Assembly: GCA_002314435.1 (NCBI GenBank)
Contig: DCFV01000016.1
Span: 1-6,032, forward strand
Source of the DNA: Acidobacteriaceae bacterium UBA1795
GTDB lineage: Bacteria; Acidobacteriota; Terriglobia; Terriglobales; Acidobacteriaceae
Direction of reading: 5' to 3'
Length of the DNA stretch: 6,032 bases
Positions 1-5,874 of the stretch are shown here, piece by piece; position 1 is the first letter of the stretch; each line of letters starts with the position of its first letter. Both the position numbers and the translations under genes were made by a program. The notes beneath the pieces are model-generated. The model was given only the letters and a program-made list of their open reading frames with translations. It was not told where the DNA came from and searched no databases.

Positions 1-365
1 TGCTCGAACATTCCGGGCAGAGGCTTGCGGCAGTGGCAGGTGCCCTTGTCGTGAGGGCAGAAGTAGAATGCGTCCACATGCGCGCCGTGCGTTGCAAGTT
101 CCTGCTGCAGCCGCGCGTGAATCGATTCCACGTCTGTTGCTGAATAATGACCAAGCGCCACGCCGCGCTGGTTCGATACCACCACCACGCGCATCCCCGC
201 GCGATTCAGTTGCGCAATGGCTTCCGGGACGCCGGGGAGCAGGTGCAACTCTTCCCAGCAGGTCACATAGCGGCCTTCGGGCATCTTCTCGTTCACCACG
301 CCGTCGCGGTCCAGGAAAAAGGTAACCAGAGTGCCAGCAAAAGCACTGCCTGTTGGCTTGTTCAC
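1..365 (-). CDS. gmhB: D-glycero-beta-D-manno-heptose 1,7-bisphosphate 7-phosphatase (HAD-IIIA), partial
   Basis: Cytoplasmic phosphatase that removes the C7 phosphate of heptose 1,7-bisphosphate, the step between the two activities of HldE in ADP-heptose synthesis. About 121 residues are visible; the C-terminus lies beyond base 1. Read on the minus strand from a GTG at 365-363, it shows the HAD nucleophile motif FLDRDG (residues 17-22, Asp19 and Asp21), PGVPEAI at 44-50, the second HAD motif VVVVSNQRG (60-68), and a zinc-binding cluster C103-P-H105...C110-H-C112 followed by RKP (113-115). The loop between His105 and Cys110 is short. The start follows a -10-like box by six bases and has little Shine-Dalgarno; an in-frame ATG at 413-411 would add 16 residues with no domain in them. 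HisB-type phosphatases share these motifs, so GmhB rests partly on divergent hldE next door. The family is certain; the exact substrate is likely. Confidence 0.85.
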   Translation of the reverse strand, partial: MNKPTGSAFAGTLVTFFLDRDGVVNEKMPEGRYVTCWEELHLLPGVPEAIAQLNRAGMRVVVVSNQRGVALGHYSATDVESIHARLQQELATHGAHVDAFYFCPHDKGTCHCRKPLPGMFE

Positions 366-370
366 CCCGC

Positions 371-376
371 TATGAT
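371..376 (+). promoter_or_regulatory. possible -10 box of hldE, overlapping the gmhB -10
   Basis: The plus strand reads TATGAT at 371-376, the near-palindromic counterpart of the gmhB -10 on the other strand. A start around 383 would give hldE an untranslated leader of roughly 45-60 bases. No good -35 is visible at the right distance (348-353 is GCCTGT). It is the only -10-like hexamer I noticed in the short gap before hldE, so it is a weak candidate. Confidence 0.25.
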
Positions 377-377
377 A
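372..377 (-). promoter_or_regulatory. -10 box of gmhB, leaderless-type spacing
   Basis: On the minus strand the hexamer TATCAT occupies 377-372, preceded by TGC, so it reads as an extended -10 (TGnTATCAT). Six bases separate it from the GTG start of gmhB at 365. The expected transcription start therefore falls on or next to the start codon. No TTGACA-like -35 is seen at 16-18 bases upstream, which an extended -10 can partly compensate for. Confidence 0.5.
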
Positions 378-426
378 GCAACAACCCAGCGCAAGGCCGC
401 TCGCAGCATCCATAGCCGGCAGGCGC

Positions 427-1911
427 ATGGGGAGAGAGGGCGCGTTGATCGGACAACTGCATCGGGTCGTCAACGATATTGAGCACGCGTGGAGCTGCAA
501 GCGGCTGCTCGTGGTGGGCGACGTGATGCTCGACAAGTACATCTGGGGCGAGGTGGGCCGTATTTCGCCGGAAGCGCCTGTGCCCGTGGTGCGCGGCGTG
601 CGGCAGGAGGCCAAGCCCGGTGGCGCGGCCAACGTGGCCATGAACCTGTCTCGGCTCGGCGCAAAGGCCTCCGTCGTTGGCATTACCGGCGGCGACGAGA
701 GCGAAGCCCTGCTCTTCGCCAGCCTGAAAGCCAGCGGGATTGAGCCGCATTTTGTCACGTCTAATGAATTTCCTACCATCACCAAGGCGCGCATCCTGAG
801 CGGCAGCCAGCAGATGCTGCGTCTGGATTTTGAAAAGCTTGGGTCGATTGAGCAAGCGGCCCTCGATAAGCTGCTGGAGACCGCGCTTGCACTATTGCCC
901 GAAACCGACGCCCTGGTGCTCTCCGACTATGCCAAAGGAGCGGTCACACCGGCCCTGTGCCGTGCGCTCATCGCAGCCGCGCGCCAACGGAATATTCCGG
1001 TACTGGTCGACCCCAAGGGCCGGGACTACGCGCACTATCGCGGCGCAACCACCATCTGCCCCAACCTGGGTGAACTGGCCCTGGCTTTGCGGCTCGACAC
1101 CAGCGACCTGGACGCGCTTCTGGCCGCGGCCGAGCAGACGGTGAAGGACCTCGACATCGAGTTCCTTACCGCCACGCTCAGCGAGAAGGGCATTGCGCTT
1201 GTCCGCCCCGGCAACCGCTACGTAGCGCCTGCGCAGGCGCGGCAGGTGTTCGACGTCTCCGGCGCCGGCGACACGGTGATCGCTGTGCTCGCACTGAGCC
1301 TTGCCTCAGGCCTGCAGCCGGAGACCGCAGTGCAACTTGCGAATATTGCCGCCGGCATCGTGGTCGGCAAGGTGGGCACCGTGCCGGTTGAAAAGCACGA
1401 GCTGCTCGCCGCGCTCAGCCCGCAGATTGCTTTGCATGCAGAGGACAAGGTGCTGACCCGCGGCGAACTGGCCCGGCGAGTGGCTTCGTGGAAGGCAAAC
1501 GGCGAGCGCGTAGTCTTTGCCAATGGCTGCTTCGACCTGCTGCACATTGGCCACATTACGCTTCTGGAGCAGGCGCGCCGTGTGGGTGACCGGCTCATCG
1601 TCGCCATCAACTCCGACGCCTCAGTGAACTGCCTCAAGGGTCCGACGCGGCCCATCGTGAGCCAGGCCGAACGCGCTCGCGTGTTGGCCGCTTTAGCTTC
1701 TGTTGATGCCGTCATCATTTTCGACGAGCCAACGCCGCTCGAGGTCATCGTAGCTGTGCGCCCGGACGTGATCGTCAAGGGAGGCGACTACGAGGCCGAC
1801 TCCGTTGTCGGTGCGGCCGAGGTCCGGTCATGGGGCGGGGAAGTGACGATTGTGCCGCTGGTTGAGGGCTACTCCACTACGAGGCTCATCGAGAAAGGCG
1901 CCGGGCGCTGA
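427..1911 (+). CDS. hldE: bifunctional heptose-7-phosphate kinase / heptose-1-phosphate adenylyltransferase
   Basis: Cytoplasmic two-domain enzyme of ADP-heptose synthesis. The N-terminal ribokinase-type (PfkB) domain phosphorylates heptose 7-phosphate at C1; after GmhB acts, the C-terminal domain transfers AMP to give ADP-heptose. Visible kinase landmarks are GDVMLD (31-36), RISPEAPVPVV (45-55), KPGGAANVAMN (63-73) and the anion-hole/catalytic motif SGAGDT (278-283, Asp282 as base). The nucleotidyltransferase domain starts near residue 345 and has FANGCFD (364-370), HIGH (373-376), VKGGDY (450-455) and the closing STT (483-485). At 494 residues it is slightly longer than the E. coli enzyme (477), mostly through about 20 extra N-terminal residues. 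ATG 427 is used here, but TTG 445, six codons in, has a far better Shine-Dalgarno (GAGG at 436-439, five bases before it) and would give 488 residues. It lies divergent from gmhB. Both domains look intact, and function is confident. Confidence 0.97.
   Translation: MGREGALIGQLHRVVNDIEHAWSCKRLLVVGDVMLDKYIWGEVGRISPEAPVPVVRGVRQEAKPGGAANVAMNLSRLGAKASVVGITGGDESEALLFASLKASGIEPHFVTSNEFPTITKARILSGSQQMLRLDFEKLGSIEQAALDKLLETALALLPETDALVLSDYAKGAVTPALCRALIAAARQRNIPVLVDPKGRDYAHYRGATTICPNLGELALALRLDTSDLDALLAAAEQTVKDLDIEFLTATLSEKGIALVRPGNRYVAPAQARQVFDVSGAGDTVIAVLALSLASGLQPETAVQLANIAAGIVVGKVGTVPVEKHELLAALSPQIALHAEDKVLTRGELARRVASWKANGERVVFANGCFDLLHIGHITLLEQARRVGDRLIVAINSDASVNCLKGPTRPIVSQAERARVLAALASVDAVIIFDEPTPLEVIVAVRPDVIVKGGDYEADSVVGAAEVRSWGGEVTIVPLVEGYSTTRLIEKGAGR
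431..440 (+). promoter_or_regulatory. purine-rich Shine-Dalgarno pointing to TTG 445 as hldE start
   Basis: The run GGAGAGAGGG lies inside the first codons if hldE starts at ATG 427, but is ideally placed for a TTG start at 445 (GAGG ending five bases before it). Upstream of ATG 427 only GCAGG at 419-423 is present, three bases from the ATG, which is too close to be a good site. Confidence 0.45.
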
Positions 1912-1940
1912 TCCGCTATCGGCCGCTAGCGCTGCCCGGC
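1900..1940 (+). repeat. inverted repeat after hldE, abutting the msbA -10 box
   Basis: GCCGGGC at 1900-1906 pairs with GCCCGGC at 1934-1940. Inside it CGCTA (1914-1918) pairs with TAGCG (1927-1931) around an eight-base loop, leaving an asymmetric internal loop. The left arm lies in the last codons of hldE and the right arm ends directly against the -10 box at 1941. There is no T-run after it on either strand, so it is not a standard intrinsic terminator. It could slow or end hldE transcription, or act as a binding site at the promoter. Confidence 0.4.
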
Positions 1941-1946
1941 TACAAT
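1941..1946 (+). promoter_or_regulatory. -10 box for the msbA-yicC-gmk-rpoZ unit
   Basis: TACAAT matches the sigma-70 -10 consensus at five of six bases. Six bases later is an ATG (1953), so the predicted start of transcription coincides with the first base of a small ORF. No recognisable -35 exists 17 bases upstream (1918-1923 is ATCGGC), and the -35 zone lies within the inverted repeat at 1900-1940. The box supports independent expression of msbA and the genes behind it. Confidence 0.55.
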
Positions 1947-1952
1947 ACGGGG

Positions 1953-2018
1953 ATGGAGTTTTTCCGCCACGCCGGCCAGAAGGTCGCTGATGCGCCCAAG
2001 GTGGACCGTCCCGTATGA
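1953..2018 (+). CDS. small ORF (21 codons) overlapping the msbA start
   Basis: I do not recognise this product. It begins MEFFRHAGQK, continues with a mixed-charge stretch and ends KVDRPV; there is no membrane segment or known motif. Its TGA (2016-2018) overlaps the msbA ATG (2015-2017) as ATGA, the usual arrangement for translational coupling. It has no convincing Shine-Dalgarno, but a TACAAT box lies exactly six bases before its ATG, which would make it the first codon of a leaderless mRNA. It may be a short leader peptide that helps ribosomes load on msbA, or a chance reading frame in a 5' untranslated region. The two signals at its ends are the evidence; coding conservation is untested. 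Confidence 0.4.
   Translation: MEFFRHAGQKVADAPKVDRPV
1998..2005 (+). promoter_or_regulatory. Shine-Dalgarno of msbA inside the small ORF
   Basis: AAGGTGGA ends nine bases before ATG 2015 and supports that start for msbA. It lies within codons 16-18 of the upstream small ORF, so ribosomes translating that ORF would pass over it. msbA could therefore be translated either by direct initiation or by reinitiation from the ATGA overlap. Confidence 0.6.
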
Positions 2019-3886
2019 CGCGATTTTTCCGCTTGATGCGCTACGGGCTTCCCTACATCATTCAGTGGGTACCCGGCGTGTTTCTGCTGGCGCTTGTGGG
2101 AGCGCTGGACACGTTTCGCGTGCTGCTCCTGCAGCCGATCTTTGATCAGGTTCTGCGCCCAGATGCGCCGGAAGGCCCCATCATTCTGGGCCTGCGCCAG
2201 AGCAGCTGGCACTTTGATCTCCGCGCCCTGATCCCGCCGGCTTTTCATATTCACAATGCGTGGAATGTCGTTGCATTTGCACTCGTTATCGCGACGCTCG
2301 GGAAGGGCATCTGCGACTACGTCGGCACATATCTGGTGAATTACGCAGGGTTTGGCACGATCACCGACCTGCGGAATCACCTGTACGAAACCACGCTGCG
2401 CCGCTCGTCGAGCTTCTTCCATCGGCACGCGACGGGCACGATTCTTTCAACGCTTATCAACGATGTGGATCGCGTGCAGAACGCGATGAGCTCGGTGATC
2501 GGTGAGTTCCTGCAGCAATTCTTCACCTTTCTCGTTGGCATTGTCTTCGTCATCCGGCTCGGCGGGCATCTGAGCTGGGCGCTGGTCCTTTTCATCCCGG
2601 TCGTTATCACCTCCGCTCGCAAGATTGGCAGCGAGGTGCGCACCCGCACGCGCAGCGGGCAGGACAAGCTGGCTGAGATCCAGAACATTCTGCACGAGAC
2701 GGTCACGGGCAACCGCATTGTGAAGGCCTTCAACACGGAGTTGTGGGAGGTCCTGCGCTTTCAGAAGGCGGCCAAGCGGCTGTTTCGTGCCAACCTTCGC
2801 AGCGTGCGCATACAGTCCATCAGTTCGCCGCTCATGGACACGATCGGCGCGATTGCCATAGCGCTGTTTCTCTTTATCGGTCGCAACGAGATTCAACACG
2901 GCCGCATGACGATGGGCCTGTTTGGCGCGTTTATCATCCTGCTCTTCAAGCTCTACGATCCAGTGCGCAAGTTCGCGTACTTTTACAACGCCTTCCAGCA
3001 GGCCATGGGCGCGTCGGCCTCGATCTTCACCTTCTTTGACACCGAGGACGATGTGAAGGAGCGGCCGCACGCGATGGCCTTGAAGGGATTCAAGAAGTCG
3101 ATCCGGTTTGAGAACGTCGGCTTTAGCTATCCCACGGATGAAGGCGATGCGCAGATTCTGTTCAATGTGAACCTCGATGTCCATGCCGGCGAAGTGCTGG
3201 CGCTGGTGGGCCCCAGCGGCGCGGGCAAATCGACACTTGTCAACCTGATTCCGCGCTTCTTTGATGTGACGTCTGGCCGGATTTTGCTCGACGGCAACGA
3301 TGTGCGTTACCTGACGCTCAGCTCGCTGCGCAAGCAGATTGCGCAAGTCACGCAGGAGACCATCCTGTTCAACGACACGGTGCGCAACAACATTGCCTAC
3401 GGCCAGCCCGACATGAAACACGCGCTCGTGGAGCAGGCGGCGCGCAACGCGCTGGCTCACGACTTCATCATGCGCATGCCGCAGGGTTACGAGACGGTGA
3501 TTGGCGAGAAGGGCTTCCGCCTCTCCGGTGGCGAGCGGCAGCGCATCGCCATCGCGCGGGCGATCCTGAAGAATGCACCGATTTTGATCCTCGACGAAGC
3601 CACCTCCGCGCTCGATGCCGAGAGTGAATCGCTGGTGCAAACGGCACTGGCCAACCTGATGCAGAACCGTACGGTGGTCGTGATTGCGCACAGACTGGGC
3701 ACGATCCGCCGCGCCAACCGTATCGCCGTCCTTGAAGACGGACGCATCACGGCCATTGCGCCGCACGAGGAACTGCTCAACACATCGTCCACGTATCAAC
3801 GGCTTTATCAACTGCAGTTCATTGACGCGCTCGAAGCCGGTGCCGCGCCGGATACGCTGGCGGTCTCCAGCAAGACGGGGGAATAG
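2015..3886 (+). CDS. msbA: MsbA-type ABC exporter, lipid A-core flippase
   Basis: Inner-membrane ABC half-transporter that should act as a homodimer to flip lipid A-core from the cytoplasmic to the periplasmic leaflet using ATP. Six membrane segments are discernible at roughly residues 12-39, 84-110, 161-180, 186-199, 272-289 and 298-320. The nucleotide-binding domain begins near 363 with the A-loop region FSYP (370-373), Walker A GPSGAGKST (399-407, Lys405), Q-loop Gln447, signature LSGGERQ (503-509), Walker B ILILDEATSALD (523-534, Glu528 catalytic) and H-loop His559. All catalytic residues are present. At 623 residues it exceeds E. coli MsbA (582), partly from a longer first periplasmic loop of about 45 residues and a C-terminal tail. 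The lipid A substrate is inferred from the neighbouring heptose genes; other exporters of this family (peptide, drug or lipid) share all these motifs. yicC begins five bases after its stop. Confidence 0.88.
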   Translation: MTRFFRLMRYGLPYIIQWVPGVFLLALVGALDTFRVLLLQPIFDQVLRPDAPEGPIILGLRQSSWHFDLRALIPPAFHIHNAWNVVAFALVIATLGKGICDYVGTYLVNYAGFGTITDLRNHLYETTLRRSSSFFHRHATGTILSTLINDVDRVQNAMSSVIGEFLQQFFTFLVGIVFVIRLGGHLSWALVLFIPVVITSARKIGSEVRTRTRSGQDKLAEIQNILHETVTGNRIVKAFNTELWEVLRFQKAAKRLFRANLRSVRIQSISSPLMDTIGAIAIALFLFIGRNEIQHGRMTMGLFGAFIILLFKLYDPVRKFAYFYNAFQQAMGASASIFTFFDTEDDVKERPHAMALKGFKKSIRFENVGFSYPTDEGDAQILFNVNLDVHAGEVLALVGPSGAGKSTLVNLIPRFFDVTSGRILLDGNDVRYLTLSSLRKQIAQVTQETILFNDTVRNNIAYGQPDMKHALVEQAARNALAHDFIMRMPQGYETVIGEKGFRLSGGERQRIAIARAILKNAPILILDEATSALDAESESLVQTALANLMQNRTVVVIAHRLGTIRRANRIAVLEDGRITAIAPHEELLNTSSTYQRLYQLQFIDALEAGAAPDTLAVSSKTGE

Positions 3887-3891
3887 CACGC

Positions 3892-4791
3892 ATGCCCATC
3901 TACTCTATGACCGGTTTTGCCCGCACCCAGGTGCGCGTGCACGATCAACTCATCTACACGCTCAGCCTGAAGAGCGTGAATCATCGATTCCTCGACATTC
4001 AACTACGCCTGCCTTCGGGCCTGGACGCGCTGGAGATGGAGCTGCGACGCGCACTGAAGGAGAACCTGGTGCGCGGCCACGTGGAGGTCGCGCTCTCAGT
4101 GGAGCGCCCTGCACAGCAGAAGGCTGGTTACAACCGCGAACTTGTCGCCGGCTATATCGAGGCGTTTCACACCGCGCGCGAGGAATTCGCCCTGACAGGT
4201 GAGCCAGACCTGAACACGATTCTGCGCATGCCCGCCGCACTGCAGAGCGAGAACCGTTCGAATAGCGACGAGGACTCTGCCGCGTTGACCGCCAGTGTGA
4301 CGGAACAGATTGGTCCGCTGCTGAACGAACTCAACATCATGCGTGCTCGCGAGGGCAACGCGCTTAGCGCGATTCTGAGTGGCTCACTGGACAAGCTGGC
4401 CGAAGCCACCGAAGGCGTGGCCGCGCTGCGCCCTGAGGTGGAGCAGCGCTACCAGGAGCGGCTGATGCAGCGGCTCACCGCTGCTGTGGGCAACGAGTTC
4501 AACCGCCAGCGGCTGCTCGAGGAAGTGGCGGTGTTGGTGGACCGCAGCGACATCGCCGAGGAACTGGCGCGCATGACCACGCACATCTCCCACTTCCGAG
4601 AGTTGCTGGCCGCGGGCGGCGAAGTGGGCAAGAAGCTCGACTTTCTGCTGCAGGAGATGAATCGCGAGGCCAACACGCTTTTGTCGAAGACCGGGGGCGT
4701 GGGCGGCAAGGGCACGCGTATTACTGAGTTGGGGCTGGCCATGAAGGCCGAGATCGAAAAGGCGCGCGAGCAGATTCAGAACGTGGAATAA
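3892..4791 (+). CDS. yicC: YicC family endoribonuclease
   Basis: Member of the YicC/YloC family. The E. coli protein is an RNase reported to take part in decay of the small RNA RyhB; the target in this organism is unknown. The 299-residue length is close to the family norm of about 290. The N-terminal YicC domain opens with the hallmark SMTGFAR (residues 5-11), followed by SLKSVNHRFLDIQ. The C-terminal DUF1732 region has KKLDFLLQEMNREANT (247-262), SKTGG just after it, and the closing EKAREQIQNVE (289-299). ATG 3892 is preceded by GGGGGA at 3877-3882, nine bases away, lying over the end of msbA. Five bases separate it from the msbA stop, so the two are almost surely co-transcribed. yicC directly before gmk is a common bacterial arrangement. 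There is no promoter-like box before it. Confidence 0.95.
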   Translation: MPIYSMTGFARTQVRVHDQLIYTLSLKSVNHRFLDIQLRLPSGLDALEMELRRALKENLVRGHVEVALSVERPAQQKAGYNRELVAGYIEAFHTAREEFALTGEPDLNTILRMPAALQSENRSNSDEDSAALTASVTEQIGPLLNELNIMRAREGNALSAILSGSLDKLAEATEGVAALRPEVEQRYQERLMQRLTAAVGNEFNRQRLLEEVAVLVDRSDIAEELARMTTHISHFRELLAAGGEVGKKLDFLLQEMNREANTLLSKTGGVGGKGTRITELGLAMKAEIEKAREQIQNVE

Positions 4792-4835
4792 CAGTTGCAC
4801 GACGCATCCTGATCGACGAAAGGGACTACTGGAAA

Positions 4836-5576
4836 GTGGCAGGAATTTTATTCATCATCTCGGCGCCGTCTGGCTCCGGCAAAAGCACGCTGGTGGGTGA
4901 GCTGCGGAAGCAGGTCACGGGGATCGACTTCTCCATCTCGTGGACCACGCGCCATCCGCGCGGCTCTGAGGAGAACGGCCGTGAATACCACTTCACTACG
5001 CGCGAGGAATTTGAGCGTATGCGCGACGCCGGCGAGTTCCTGGAGCACGCCGAGGTCTTCGGCAACTACTATGGCACCGCCCGCAGTTCGCTGGACGAAG
5101 CACGCCGCCAGGGCCACGACCTGCTGCTCGACATCGATGTGCAGGGGGCGGCACAGGTGCGCAAGTCCATGCCTGAGGCCGTGGGTCTGTTTGTGCTGCC
5201 GCCTACGCCAAAGGTGCTGCGCACCCGCCTGCGCAACCGCAGCCGCGCCGAGGGGGTGGTGAACGAGTCCGAGCTCTACCGTCGCCTGAGCGAGGCCAGC
5301 AAGGAAATTGAGAATTACCGCGATTACAGCTATATTTTGGTCAACGACATTCTGGACAGAACGGTGGCGCAGTTGGAGGCCATCGTGCTTGCGGAGCGTT
5401 TCTACCGCAACGGCGAACCCATTGCGGTGCGTTCGAGCAGGGTGTTGGAGGTCGCCGCGGCCTGCCGTTTAGAGAACTCGCGGGAGCGGCTCAAACCCGT
5501 GCTGGAGGCCTTCGGCATCGAAGGGAACTCCAGCCAACAACAACTTCCCTTTGGAGATGATCCCGATGACGATTGA
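4836..5576 (+). CDS. gmk: guanylate kinase with extended C-terminus
   Basis: Cytoplasmic enzyme phosphorylating GMP (and dGMP) to GDP with ATP, essential for guanine nucleotide supply. The P-loop is APSGSGKST (10-18, Lys16). The GMP-binding segment has SWTTRHPR (35-42) and NGREYHF (47-53), then YYGT and the core strand LLLDIDVQG (96-104). The lid region RLRNRSRAEG lies near 129-138. Start is GTG 4836, preceded by AGGGA at 4821-4825; no closer start keeps the first beta strand. Its 246 residues exceed the usual 205-210. The added tail after about residue 205 ends in a glutamine-rich, then acidic stretch (QQQLPFGDDPDDD). The end overlaps the rpoZ start by 11 bases, and the rpoZ Shine-Dalgarno sits in its last codons, implying coupled translation. 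Function is certain; the role of the tail is unknown. Confidence 0.97.
   Translation: MAGILFIISAPSGSGKSTLVGELRKQVTGIDFSISWTTRHPRGSEENGREYHFTTREEFERMRDAGEFLEHAEVFGNYYGTARSSLDEARRQGHDLLLDIDVQGAAQVRKSMPEAVGLFVLPPTPKVLRTRLRNRSRAEGVVNESELYRRLSEASKEIENYRDYSYILVNDILDRTVAQLEAIVLAERFYRNGEPIAVRSSRVLEVAAACRLENSRERLKPVLEAFGIEGNSSQQQLPFGDDPDDD
5553..5556 (+). promoter_or_regulatory. Shine-Dalgarno deciding the rpoZ start
   Basis: GGAG at 5553-5556 (within TTTGGAG) lies nine bases before ATG 5566. Earlier in-frame TTG 5551 and ATG 5557 overlap or touch this site and cannot use it, so ATG 5566 is preferred. The site is inside the last codons of gmk. Confidence 0.65.
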
Positions 5577-5793
5577 AACTCAGTTCGATTCGAATTATCG
5601 CAAGGTCCTTGTAGCGGCACGACGTGCGCGTCAGTTGCAGAGTGGATCCGCGGCGCTTGTTCCCAGCCACTCCACCAAGGCCTGCCGCATTGCGCAGGAC
5701 GAGATCGAAGCAGGCAAGATTTCCTACGTAAAGAAGGATGTACCCGTTGTGAAGCCGCTGGTGGAAGACCGCGGCACACCAATTCTCTCGTAG
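5566..5793 (+). CDS. rpoZ: DNA-directed RNA polymerase omega subunit
   Basis: Small subunit that binds the beta-prime subunit and assists assembly of RNA polymerase. From ATG 5566 the product has 75 residues, within the family's usual 65-110. The family core is visible: YRKVLVAARRARQL (11-24), matching the conserved hydrophobic-AA-K/R-RARQL helix, then a short variable loop and TKACRIAQDEIEAGKI (37-52), matching the KxxxIAxxEIxxGKI region. The start overlaps the gmk end by 11 bases. Position between gmk and coaBC is the classic location of rpoZ and strengthens the call, since omega is short and diverges quickly. The sequence is divergent from the proteobacterial type in its first ten residues and after residue 57. 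Confidence 0.9.
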   Translation: MTIETQFDSNYRKVLVAARRARQLQSGSAALVPSHSTKACRIAQDEIEAGKISYVKKDVPVVKPLVEDRGTPILS

Positions 5794-5816
5794 TTTTTCT
5801 GCTCTCCCACCTTTTC

Positions 5817-5849
5817 GTGGATCGCACGCGCTTCCGCGGTGCGATCCAC
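5817..5849 (+). repeat. perfect 11-bp inverted repeat between rpoZ and coaBC
   Basis: GTGGATCGCAC (5817-5827) is perfectly complementary to GTGCGATCCAC (5839-5849), with an 11-base loop that can itself form a CGCG/CGCG extension if one G bulges. It sits 24 bases after the rpoZ stop, where the operon should end, but no T-run follows on the plus strand, and on the minus strand it is followed by A-rich sequence. It is therefore either a terminator without a U-tract or a protein-binding site. Its right arm covers the -35 zone of the coaBC promoter (5840-5845). Confidence 0.55.
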
Positions 5850-5862
5850 ACGCTTCTCCGAC

Positions 5863-5868
5863 TACAAT
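5863..5868 (+). promoter_or_regulatory. -10 box of coaBC, leaderless-type spacing
   Basis: TACAAT, the same hexamer as at 1941, ends exactly six bases before the coaBC ATG at 5875. The predicted transcription start is the A of the ATG. There is no Shine-Dalgarno in the intervening TTGACT or just upstream, in line with a leaderless message. No -35 consensus is visible; that zone is occupied by the inverted repeat. Confidence 0.6.
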
Positions 5869-5874
5869 TTGACT

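Noticed and set aside
147..482. Plus-strand frame over gmhB and the intergenic region
   Set aside because: It is antisense to the clear HAD motifs of gmhB and extends into hldE; histidine/alanine-rich with no motif.
370..855. 161-codon minus-strand frame over the hldE start and gmhB promoter
   Set aside because: It would run through the divergent promoter region and overlaps the conserved HldE kinase N-terminus; no recognisable domain.
1218..1778. 186-codon minus-strand frame opposite hldE
   Set aside because: Serine/threonine/alanine-rich low-complexity translation typical of an antisense frame; hldE is complete across the same bases.
2447..3889. 480-codon open frame on the minus strand opposite msbA
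   Set aside because: Its predicted protein is rich in Arg, His, Gln and Val without any family motif, as expected from the mirror of a GC-rich coding frame; msbA on the plus strand has every ABC motif intact.
4792..4835. Separate promoter for gmk in the gap after yicC
   Set aside because: The 44 bases contain no -10-like hexamer at a useful distance, only a Shine-Dalgarno, so gmk is taken as part of the upstream operon.
5551..5565. Earlier starts for rpoZ (TTG 5551 or ATG 5557)
   Set aside because: They lie on or beside the GGAG Shine-Dalgarno, which is properly spaced only for ATG 5566.
5794..5798. T-run just after the rpoZ stop as an intrinsic terminator
   Set aside because: No convincing stem ends directly before the five Ts; only a weak GGTG/CACC pairing lies upstream, and the strong stem at 5817-5849 comes after the Ts.
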